From the NCBI RefSeq assembly GCF_001544695.2, contig NZ_FCOM02000029.1, positions 1 through 64,000 of the forward strand: 64,000 bases of DNA, written 5' to 3'. The position numbers and the translations under genes are program-made. Below are positions 55,788 through 63,689 of the stretch, in pieces (position 1 is the stretch's first letter; every line of letters begins with the position of its first letter). The notes beneath the pieces were generated by a model. The model saw only the letters and a list, made by a program, of their open reading frames with translations. It had not been told where the DNA came from and did no database searches. The DNA is from Caballeronia arvi. GTDB taxonomy: Bacteria; Pseudomonadota; Gammaproteobacteria; Burkholderiales; Burkholderiaceae.

Positions 55788-57104
55788 ATGGCCAGCACCG
55801 CCAACCCGGCGCCTCGCCCCGCCGCGGGCGCCAATTCCGCCTTCGAAGAGGCCACATACCGCAAGGTCGTGTGGCGGCTCGCGCCGCTTCTGCTGATCTG
55901 CTATATCGTCGCGTATCTCGATCGCGTGAACGTCGGCTTCGCCAAGTTGCAGATGGCCGCCGACCTGCAGTTGTCCGACACCGTGTATGGCTTCGGCGCG
56001 GGCATCTTCTTCTTCGGCTATTTCATCTTCGAGATTCCGAGCAACATCATCCTGCATCGCGTCGGCGCGCGCGTGTGGATCGCGCGGATCATGATCACGT
56101 GGGGCATCATTTCTGCGCTCACCATGTTCATCTCGACGCCGACGATGTTCTACGTGATGCGCTTTCTGCTCGGCGCGGCGGAAGCGGGTTTCTTCCCCGG
56201 CATCATTCTTTATCTGACGTACTGGTTTCCGGCGCGGCGGCGCGCGCGCATCACGACGCTGTTCATGACCGCCATCGCGTTGTCGGGTTTGATTGGTGGG
56301 CCGATCAGCGGCTGGATCATGGACGCCTTCCACATGAAGAACGGCTGGCACGGCTGGCAATGGCTGCTGCTGCTCGAAGGCATTCCGTCGATCATCGTCG
56401 GTATCGTTGTGTTTATGAAGCTCGATGACCGCATCGCGAAGGCGAAGTGGCTCACCACGGAAGAACGTGAACTGCTCGAGCGCAACATCGCGGCGGATAA
56501 CGTCGCGAAGGAAGATCATTCGATCGGCAAGATCTTGTCGAGCCCGAAGGTATGGCTGATGAGCCTGATTTACTTCTCGTTCGTGATGGGTCTGTACGGC
56601 GTGAGCTTCTGGCTGCCGACGATCATCAAGTCGATGGGTGTTTCCAATGCGCTGCATGTGGGTCTGTTGTCGGCGATTCCGTATGGCGCGGCGGTGATCG
56701 GCATGCTTTACGCGGCGCGCAGCGCGGATCGCAGCGGCGAGCGACGCTGGCATATTGCGATTCCGGCTTTCCTGGGCGCGATTGGGCTCGTGTTGTCGGT
56801 GATCTGGGCGTCCAACACGACACTTGCGATGCTCGGGCTCACGCTTGCGACGATGGGCATTCTCACGACGCTGCCTTTGTTCTGGAGCCTTCCGACGGCA
56901 TTTCTCGCCGGGACCGGCGCGGCGGCGGGTATCGCGATGATCAACTCGCTTGGGAATCTTGCTGGTTTCCTGAGTCCCTATCTTGTGGGGTGGCTGAAGC
57001 AGGCAACTGCTTCCAATTCCAGTGGGATGTATATGCTCGCTGGTTTTCTCGTGCTTGGTGCTTTGCTCGTGTTGAGCGTGCCGGCGCGGATGGTTAATCG
57101 TTAG
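55788..57104 (+). CDS. MFS transporter, anion:cation symporter (ACS) family
   Basis: 438 residues with 12 predicted membrane segments. ACS-type motifs are YLDRVNVGFAKLQMAADL and FFFGYFIFEIPSNIILHRVGARVWIARI. Family members carry tartrate, phthalate, galactarate or hydroxyphenylacetate. The reading frame is intact, but base use changes along it: the last 40 codons end in T 15, G 18, C 6 and A 1 times (hand count), against C-dominated wobble at the 5' end (C 21, G 12, T 4, A 2 of the 39 codons after ATG). That change faces the repeat element just downstream. Confidence 0.9.
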   Translation: MASTANPAPRPAAGANSAFEEATYRKVVWRLAPLLLICYIVAYLDRVNVGFAKLQMAADLQLSDTVYGFGAGIFFFGYFIFEIPSNIILHRVGARVWIARIMITWGIISALTMFISTPTMFYVMRFLLGAAEAGFFPGIILYLTYWFPARRRARITTLFMTAIALSGLIGGPISGWIMDAFHMKNGWHGWQWLLLLEGIPSIIVGIVVFMKLDDRIAKAKWLTTEERELLERNIAADNVAKEDHSIGKILSSPKVWLMSLIYFSFVMGLYGVSFWLPTIIKSMGVSNALHVGLLSAIPYGAAVIGMLYAARSADRSGERRWHIAIPAFLGAIGLVLSVIWASNTTLAMLGLTLATMGILTTLPLFWSLPTAFLAGTGAAAGIAMINSLGNLAGFLSPYLVGWLKQATASNSSGMYMLAGFLVLGALLVLSVPARMVNR

Positions 57105-57139
57105 TTGTTTCTTTTGGGGCGGTGCTCTTGGCTTTTTCG

Positions 57140-57761
57140 TGGAATCCTGATTTCGCGTCGGTCTATTGGCATTGCCCCTCCCCGGGGCGGGGGTAACTTT
57201 CTTTGCTGCTGCAAAGAAAGTCACCAAAGAAAGCAGCTTTCCCCAGCCTAAGCACTTCATACCGGCCGCGGCACAGGCGATCGACCTAATGGCCCCCAGA
57301 GTAGCGAGTGCCCTCGTAGGCCTAACCGGGCTTGGATCGCGCACGGTCTGACACATCGCACCGCATAACATGCTGGTCCAGCACCAGATAGCTCCGGCCC
57401 GCTTCGCGGCCGACCGGTCAATCGGGTTTGCGTGCGCTCTACTCACTGCACTTGTGATCAGTTGGTTTCCCTTGCATACCCGGCGGCAGCGCGTAGCGCT
57501 GTGCCGAAGCCATTTCGTGCTGAACCGGTGCCCTTTGCGTTATGGCTTATCAGACCGTGCGCGGTCCACGCCCGATGAGACCTGCGAGAACACTCGCTAC
57601 TCCGGGTTCCATTCAGTCAATCGCCTGTGCCGCGGCCGGCGTGAAGTGCTTAGGCTGGGGAAAGCTGCTTTCTTTGGTGACTTTCTTTGCAGCAGCAAAG
57701 AAAGTTACCCCCGCCCCGGGGAGGGGCAACGCTAGTAGACCACCGCGAAAACAGGATTCCA
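57140..57761. repeat. Palindromic repeat element, copy A
   Basis: 622 bp bounded by TGGAATCCTG and CAGGATTCCA. Its terminal inverted repeats are nearly identical for about 130 bp and continue, more diverged, toward a unique centre near 57420-57480. Each terminal repeat holds a nested hairpin with 11-bp arms ACTTTCTTTGC/GCAAAGAAAGT (57196-57221 and 57680-57705) next to a CCCCGGGG palindrome. There is no transposase and no credible gene; open frames inside are fragments. It resembles a MITE-like element, and copy B matches it in inverted orientation. Confidence 0.9.
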
Positions 57762-57959
57762 TATAAGCACACACGCACCGCAACGATGCACTCAAGGCCA
57801 CATCTGCACCAAAACCCCGCCGCGCAGCGAACACAAAAAAACCAAAAACCACCACGAAACCCGCACGGCCAGTGCATTCCACCCCAACTGGCATACCCCT
57901 TGCAAAACGAACCGGGCAATTTGCTCAAACAAACCAAATCGGCAAGGGGAACCCAAAAA
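57762..57959. other. A/C-rich intergenic leader between copy A and urtA
   Basis: No gene. In the 100 bases 57771-57870 a hand count gives A 38, C 42, G 16 and T 4 on the plus strand, far from the rest of the window. An AAGGGGA ribosome site for urtA lies near the right end. No convincing urt promoter is seen here. Confidence 0.8.
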
Positions 57960-59267
57960 ATGAAACGACGCAGTCTGCTGAAGTTCGGCTCCATGTCGAG
58001 CGCGCTGGCCCTCGCAGGCCAGCTTCCGATCACGAAAGCCCACGCCGCCGATACCGGTCCGATCAAGGTCGGCATCCTGCATTCGCTCTCAGGCACGATG
58101 GCGATCTCCGAGACCTCGCTGAAAGACACGGCGCTCATGACCATCGCCGATATCAACAAGAACGGCGGCGTGATGGGCCGCCAGATTCAACCCGTCGTCG
58201 TCGATCCGGCTTCAAACTGGCCGCTCTTCGCCGAGAAAGCCCGCCAGCTTCTCACGCAGGACAAGTGCGCAGTCGTGTTCGGCTGCTGGACGTCGGTGTC
58301 GCGCAAGTCGGTGCTGCCCGTCTTCGAAGAGCTCAACGGCCTACTCTTCTATCCCGTGCAATACGAAGGCGAAGAGATGTCGCGCAACGTGTTCTATACG
58401 GGCGCGGCGCCCAATCAGCAGGCGATTCCCGCCGTCGAATATCTGATGGGCGCGGAAGGCGGCAACGCCAAGCGCTTCTTCCTGCTCGGCACCGACTACG
58501 TGTATCCGCGCACGACCAACAAGATCCTGCGCGCGTTCCTCCATTCGAAGGGCGTCAAGGATGCAGATATTCAGGAGGTCTATACACCGTTCGGACACAG
58601 TGACTATCAGACCATCGTCGCGAACATCAAGACCTTTTCCCAAGGGGGAAAGACGACCGTCATCTCTACGATCAACGGCGATTCCAACGTACCGTTCTAC
58701 AAGGAACTCGGCAACCAGGGCCTGAAAGCGACCGACGTACCCGTTGTCGCGTTCTCGGTCGGCGAGGAAGAACTGCGCGGCATCGATACGAAACCGCTTG
58801 TCGGGCACCTCGCCGCATGGAACTACTTCATGTCGGTGAAGAACACGAACAACTCCAAGTTCGAGAAGGAATTCTTCGCGTACGCGAAGGCGCAGAACCT
58901 GCCCGGCGGCGACAAGCGTGTCACCAACGATCCGATGGAAGCAACCTTCGTCGGCATCCACATGTGGAAGCAGGCCGTCGAAAAGGCGAAGAGCGCCGAC
59001 GTCGACAAGGTGCGCACCGCGATGCTCGGCCAGACCTTCGCAGCGCCCTCGGGCTTCACGCTGACGATGGACGGCAACCATCATCTGCACAAGCCGGTGA
59101 TGATCGGCGAGATTCGCGGCGACGGCCAGTTCAACGTCGTGTGGAAAACGAAGACCGCGATTCGCGCGCAGCCGTGGAGTCCGTATATCGCGGGCAATCA
59201 GGGCAAGCCGGATGTGGTCACTTCGATTCCCGCGTTTCTGCGCCGTCAGCGCGTGCGCGTGGCCTGA
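57960..59267 (+). CDS. urtA: Urea ABC transporter substrate-binding protein
   Basis: 435 residues from the ATG at 57960. A twin-arginine signal (MKRRSLLKFGS) ends near HAADTG, so Tat export is likely. The mature domain is a type I periplasmic-binding protein with the UrtA/FmdD/AmiC-like stretch VGILHSLSGTMAISETSLKD. It binds urea, or short amides in relatives. The open frame runs into the repeat upstream but has no similarity there. Confidence 0.94.
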   Translation: MKRRSLLKFGSMSSALALAGQLPITKAHAADTGPIKVGILHSLSGTMAISETSLKDTALMTIADINKNGGVMGRQIQPVVVDPASNWPLFAEKARQLLTQDKCAVVFGCWTSVSRKSVLPVFEELNGLLFYPVQYEGEEMSRNVFYTGAAPNQQAIPAVEYLMGAEGGNAKRFFLLGTDYVYPRTTNKILRAFLHSKGVKDADIQEVYTPFGHSDYQTIVANIKTFSQGGKTTVISTINGDSNVPFYKELGNQGLKATDVPVVAFSVGEEELRGIDTKPLVGHLAAWNYFMSVKNTNNSKFEKEFFAYAKAQNLPGGDKRVTNDPMEATFVGIHMWKQAVEKAKSADVDKVRTAMLGQTFAAPSGFTLTMDGNHHLHKPVMIGEIRGDGQFNVVWKTKTAIRAQPWSPYIAGNQGKPDVVTSIPAFLRRQRVRVA

Positions 59268-59289
59268 CGCATCGATGCCCTGAAGTCAT

Positions 59290-59318
59290 GGCCGCGCGCC
59301 GATCGATGACGCGCGGCC
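59290..59318 (+). other. Intercistronic hairpin between urtA and urtB
   Basis: GGCCGCGCG/CGCGCGGCC, perfect 9-bp stem with an 11-base loop, 23 bases past the urtA stop and without a T run. Such stem-loops after the binding-protein gene usually protect its message so that it is made in excess over the permease. Confidence 0.65.
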
Positions 59319-59344
59319 GTTCGAGTCATACAAGAAAGGCCACC

Positions 59345-60949
59345 ATGACCGGTTCCTTCGTGCGCGTTCTGCTCGCGCTATGCATTGCGCTGATGTCGCT
59401 CGCGGCGCACGCGCTCACCCGCGACGATCTCGCCCCGCTCGCCGGCGATGATTTCGAAGCGAAGTCCGCAGCCATCGACAAGCTCATCGCCAATGCCGAC
59501 GCATCTTCGATCGCCGTGCTCAATGCCTTGGCCGATGGCTCGCTCGTCGCAACCGACGATGGCCAAGTCACCATCCAAACCGATGAAGGCAACAAGGACC
59601 CGGTGACCGGCAAGACCGTCGAAGCGCCGGATGCGCAGCCGATCACCCTCTCCAACATCCTGCGCACGAAAGTGGCGGGTGCGTTGTCGGGCCTGCAACT
59701 CGCATCGACCGATATCGCGAAACGTCGCGAAGCGATCACGGCGCTGCTGAAGAACCCGGACGCATCGATGAAACCGATGATCGATCGCGCCCGCGCCATC
59801 GAACGCGATCCCGATTTGAAGAAGCGCCTGGACACGCTCTGGGCGATGACCGCGCTGCACGATCCCGACGTGAACAAGCGCCTCGAAGCCGCGCAACTGG
59901 TCGCCGCGCGGCATGATCTCGACATGTACGAACTGCTGCGCCCGATCGTCGCGAAGCATGCCGATGGCGCGTTCAACGAGCCCGACGCGCGCGTGCGCAG
60001 CGCGGCGCAGGAAGGCCTCTACGCGCTCGACTCGCTTCAGCGCCGCAGCGAAATCTTCGGGACGATCTTCGCGGGCCTGTCGCTCGGCAGCGTGCTGCTG
60101 CTCGCCGCGCTCGGCCTTGCGATCACGTACGGACTGATCGGCGTCATCAACATGGCGCACGGCGAGTTTCTGATGATCGGCGCCTATGCGACTTATGTCG
60201 TGCAGAACCTCGTGCAGCATTACGCGCCCGCCGCGTTCGACTGGTATCCGCTCTTCGCGGTGCCCGCCTCGTTCGTCGCGGCGGCGCTCGTCGGCATCGT
60301 GCTGGAGCGGCTCGTATTGAAGCATCTCTATGGAAGTCCGCTCGAAACGCTGCTGACGACCTTCGGCGTCAGCCTGATCCTCATTCAGGCGACGCGCACG
60401 CTCTTCGGCGCGCAGAACGTGCAGGTGACGAATCCTTCATGGATGAGCGGCGGCGTCGCGGTAATGCAGAACCTCATCCTGCCGTACAACCGTTTGACGA
60501 TCCTCGCGTTCTCGCTTGCCGTCGTCGCGATCGCGTGGGGCGTGCTCACGAAGACGCGTCTCGGCCTCTTCGTGCGCGCGGTGACGCAGAATCGACGCAT
60601 GGCCGCGTGCGTCGGCGTGAAGACGGCGCGCGTCGATTCGTACGCGTTCGCGTTCGGCGCGGGCATCGCGGGGCTGGGCGGCTGCGCGCTTTCGCAGATC
60701 GGCAATGTCGGGCCGGACCTCGGGCAGAGCTACATCATCGATTCGTTCATGGCGGTCGTGCTGGGCGGCGTCGGCCAGCTTGCGGGCACGGTAATCGGCG
60801 GCTTCGGGCTCGGGCTCGTCAGCAAGGCCGTCGAGCCGTTCTGGGGCGCGGTGCTCGCGAAGATCGCGGTGCTCGTGCTGATCGTGCTGTTCATCCAGAA
60901 GCGTCCGCAGGGCATGTTCGCCTTGAAGGGCCGCAGCGCGGAGGCCTGA
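59345..60949 (+). CDS. urtB: Urea ABC transporter permease UrtB
   Basis: 534 residues. A signal-like start (LLALCIALMSLAAHA) and a ~210-residue helical, HEAT-like periplasmic extension are typical of UrtB, followed by the LivH-type permease domain (about 235-530: YGLIGVINMAHGEFLMIGAY). It forms the membrane channel with UrtC. Confidence 0.95.
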   Translation: MTGSFVRVLLALCIALMSLAAHALTRDDLAPLAGDDFEAKSAAIDKLIANADASSIAVLNALADGSLVATDDGQVTIQTDEGNKDPVTGKTVEAPDAQPITLSNILRTKVAGALSGLQLASTDIAKRREAITALLKNPDASMKPMIDRARAIERDPDLKKRLDTLWAMTALHDPDVNKRLEAAQLVAARHDLDMYELLRPIVAKHADGAFNEPDARVRSAAQEGLYALDSLQRRSEIFGTIFAGLSLGSVLLLAALGLAITYGLIGVINMAHGEFLMIGAYATYVVQNLVQHYAPAAFDWYPLFAVPASFVAAALVGIVLERLVLKHLYGSPLETLLTTFGVSLILIQATRTLFGAQNVQVTNPSWMSGGVAVMQNLILPYNRLTILAFSLAVVAIAWGVLTKTRLGLFVRAVTQNRRMAACVGVKTARVDSYAFAFGAGIAGLGGCALSQIGNVGPDLGQSYIIDSFMAVVLGGVGQLAGTVIGGFGLGLVSKAVEPFWGAVLAKIAVLVLIVLFIQKRPQGMFALKGRSAEA

Positions 60950-60952
60950 GTC

Positions 60953-62146
60953 ATGACCGCATCGACCAATTTCCCCGCGAATCTCGACGTCACGCCGCAA
61001 CCCGATGCCAGCGCCGCGCGCGCCGGCTTCGCGCTCGGGCTTCCACCGCGCGCCGCGTTGCTGCCGCGCAATGGCTGGATCGCGCTGATCGCGCTCGTCA
61101 TCGCGATGGGCGTCTTCGTGCCGATATCGGCGCTCGTGTTGCCCGAGACGAGCACGTTCCATCTGTCCGCGTACGCGATGACGCTCACCGCCAAGCTCAT
61201 GTGCTACGCGATCGGCGCGCTCGCGCTCGATCTCGTGTGGGGTTACTGTGGCATCCTAAGTTTAGGTCACGCGCTTTTCTTCGCGCTCGGCGGCTATGCG
61301 ATGGGCATGTACCTGATGCGTTCGATCGGCCGCGAGGGCGTGTACAAGAGCGATCTGCCCGACTTCATGGTGTTTCTCGACTGGCATGCGCTGCCGTGGT
61401 ATTGGCAAGGCACGGAGCATCTCTGGTATGCGCTGCTGCTCGTCGTGCTCGTGCCTGGCGTGCTCGCGTGGGTGTTCGGCTTCTTCACGTTTCGCTCGCG
61501 CGTGAAGGGCGTGTATCTGTCGATCATCACGCAGGCGATGACCTTCGCCGCGATGCTGCTTTTCTATCGCAACGAAACCGGCTTCGGCGGCAACAACGGC
61601 TTCACGGATTTCAAGCGTATCGCGGGCTTTTCCGTCACGCATCCGGGCACGCGCACCGCCCTCTTCCTCATTACGTTCGCGGTGCTCGTGCTCGCGTTTC
61701 TCGCGGCGCGCGGGATCGTCACGTCGAAACTCGGGCGCGTCGTCACCGGCGTGCGCGATGGCGAGGCGCGGCTCATGTTCCTCGGCTACAGCCCGCTCGC
61801 GTACAAGCTCTTCATCTGGACGGTGTCGGCTGTGCTGTGCGGCATCGCAGGTGCGTTGTACGTGCCGCAGGTCGGCATCATCAATCCGGGCGAGATGTCG
61901 CCGGCGAACTCGATCGAAATGGCGATCTGGGTCGCTGTCGGCGGACGCGGCACGCTGATCGGGCCGATCCTCGGCGCGTTCGCCGTAAACGGCGCGAAGA
62001 GCTTTTTCACCGCGTATTTCGCGGAGTACTGGCTGTTCTTCCTCGGCCTCATCTTCACGCTGGTGCCCTTGCTTTTGCCGAACGGCATCATGGGACTCAT
62101 CGATCTCGCGCGCCGCGGGAAGGCTTATGGAGACGCAGCGGAATGA
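60953..62146 (+). CDS. urtC: Urea ABC transporter permease UrtC
   Basis: 397 residues, LivM-type permease with about ten membrane segments. The coupling region reads RLVRDGEARLMFLGYSP-like (GRVVTGVRDGEARLMFLGY). The ATG lies 3 bases after the urtB stop, and its stop overlaps the urtD start by 4 bases. Confidence 0.95.
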   Translation: MTASTNFPANLDVTPQPDASAARAGFALGLPPRAALLPRNGWIALIALVIAMGVFVPISALVLPETSTFHLSAYAMTLTAKLMCYAIGALALDLVWGYCGILSLGHALFFALGGYAMGMYLMRSIGREGVYKSDLPDFMVFLDWHALPWYWQGTEHLWYALLLVVLVPGVLAWVFGFFTFRSRVKGVYLSIITQAMTFAAMLLFYRNETGFGGNNGFTDFKRIAGFSVTHPGTRTALFLITFAVLVLAFLAARGIVTSKLGRVVTGVRDGEARLMFLGYSPLAYKLFIWTVSAVLCGIAGALYVPQVGIINPGEMSPANSIEMAIWVAVGGRGTLIGPILGAFAVNGAKSFFTAYFAEYWLFFLGLIFTLVPLLLPNGIMGLIDLARRGKAYGDAAE

Positions 62147-63012
62147 CTGCACACAACGCATTGATCGTCGATCTGCCGCCGCTTCCGCCTCTTGAAGAGC
62201 ATCTCAATCTCAACGGCGTTGCGGGCCTGGGCCATGTGCTTGCGCCTGGCGAGATCGATGTATCGCACGGTGCGATTCTCTATCTCGAGGACGTGACCGT
62301 GAGCTTCGATGGCTTTCGCGCGTTGAACGCGCTCACGCTTTCCATCGACGTGGGCGAGCTGCGCTGCGTGATCGGCCCGAACGGCGCGGGCAAGACCACG
62401 ATGATGGACGTCATCACCGGCAAGACGCGGCCCGATGCAGGCCGCGTGTTTCTCGGGCAGACGCTGGATCTCACGCGCATGTCGGAGCCGGTGATAGCGC
62501 GCACGGGCATCGGACGGAAGTTTCAGAAGCCGACGGTGTTCGAGAATCATCCGGTGTGGGAGAACCTCGAGCTCGCGATGAAGACCGACAAGCGCTGGTT
62601 TGCGTCGTTACGTGCACGGCTGGATGCGCAGGCGCAGGCGCGCATCGAGGAAACATTGGAGTTGATTCGCCTGCAGCATCAGGCGACGCGGCTTGCGGGG
62701 GAGTTGTCGCATGGACAGAAGCAGCGGCTGGAGATCGGCATGTTGTTGATGCAGCAACCTGCGTTGTTGTTGCTCGATGAGCCTGCTGCCGGTATGACGG
62801 ATCACGAGACGATGGAACTCGCCGATCTTCTCAACAAGCTGCGCGGGTCGTGTTCGATGATGGTTGTGGAGCATGATATGGAGTTTGTTGCTGCTCTCGC
62901 CGGGGCTTCCGGGAAGGTTACCGTGATGGCCGAGGGTCGGGTGCTTGCTGAAGGCTCGCTTGATGAGGTCAAACGGGATGACGCTGTTATTGAGTCTTAT
63001 CTGGGGCGGTGA
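62143..63012 (+). CDS. urtD: Urea ABC transporter ATP-binding protein UrtD
   Basis: 289 residues, LivG-like. Walker A is GPNGAGKTT (78-86), the signature LSHGQKQRLEIGML and Walker B LLLLDEPAAGMTDHET. A ~45-residue N-terminal extension precedes the ABC fold. The last 40 codons end in T 15, G 15, C 8 and A 2 times (hand count), unlike its C/G-ending 5' half; the shift points toward repeat copy B directly downstream. Confidence 0.95.
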   Translation: MTAHNALIVDLPPLPPLEEHLNLNGVAGLGHVLAPGEIDVSHGAILYLEDVTVSFDGFRALNALTLSIDVGELRCVIGPNGAGKTTMMDVITGKTRPDAGRVFLGQTLDLTRMSEPVIARTGIGRKFQKPTVFENHPVWENLELAMKTDKRWFASLRARLDAQAQARIEETLELIRLQHQATRLAGELSHGQKQRLEIGMLLMQQPALLLLDEPAAGMTDHETMELADLLNKLRGSCSMMVVEHDMEFVAALAGASGKVTVMAEGRVLAEGSLDEVKRDDAVIESYLGR

Positions 63013-63040
63013 GGTTTTTGGGCGTTCGCTTCGGCTTTCG

Positions 63041-63658
63041 TGGAATCCTGCTTTCGTATTGGTTTATTAGCACTGCCCCTCCCCGGGGCGGGGGTAACTT
63101 TCTTTGCTGCTGCAAAGAAAGTTACCAAAGAAAGCAGCTTTCCCCAGCCTAAGCACTTCACACCGGCCGCGGCACAGGCGATTGGCTGAATGGATCCCGG
63201 AGTAGCGAGTGTTCCCATTGTTGAGCCGGGCGTGGACCGCGCACGGTCTGCCGCCCGATAACGTTGAGCGTGCTGGTTCAGCACGAAATAGCTCCGGCAC
63301 AGCGCTACGCGCTGCCGCGGGGTACACGAGGGAACCCAGCGGTGGGCGTAGCAATACCGGGCTCACGCAAACCCGATTGACCCGTCGGCCGCGAAGCGGG
63401 CCGGAGCTTTCAGGTGCTGAACCAGTGTGTTATGCGGTGCGATGTGTCAGACCGTGCGCGATCCAAGCCCGGTTGGGCCTACGAGGGCACTCGCTACTCT
63501 GGGGGCCATTAGGTCGATCGCCTGTGCCGCGGCCGGTGTGAAGCGCTCAGGCTGGGAAAAGCTGCTTTCTTTGGTGACTTTCTTTGCAGCAGCAAAGAAA
63601 GTTACCCCCGCCCCGGGGAGGGGCAACGCTAATAAACCAACACCAAATCAGGATTCCA
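63041..63658. repeat. Palindromic repeat element, copy B, inside the urt operon
   Basis: 618 bp bounded by TGGAATCCTG and CAGGATTCCA. Base-by-base reading shows its left half matches the reverse complement of the right half of copy A, and vice versa, so the copies are inverted. It carries the same nested hairpins (63093-63126, with 15-bp perfect arms, and 63577-63602) and no gene. It starts 28 bases after the urtD stop and ends 31 bases before urtE, so a transcript crossing it would fold into a long, branched hairpin. Confidence 0.92.
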
Positions 63659-63689
63659 TAGAAACAAGCAAAGCAAAAACGGAAAGCAA

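Noticed and set aside
57542..57766. Conserved peptide LLSLVTFFAAAKKVTPAPGRG in open frames of all four element arms (also minus strand 57613-57894, 62997-63284 and plus 63427-63696)
   Set aside because: It is the translation of the terminal repeat itself. Differences among the four arms are as often amino-acid-changing (Cys/Arg, Leu/Ser, Gly/Glu, Asn/Ser) as silent, with no start, ribosome site or stop conservation, so it is repeat DNA and not a gene.
57140..63658. A CRISPR array or phage-defence island in the repeat region
   Set aside because: Two long inverted copies, not short regularly spaced direct repeats, and the genes between are an ordinary urea transporter.
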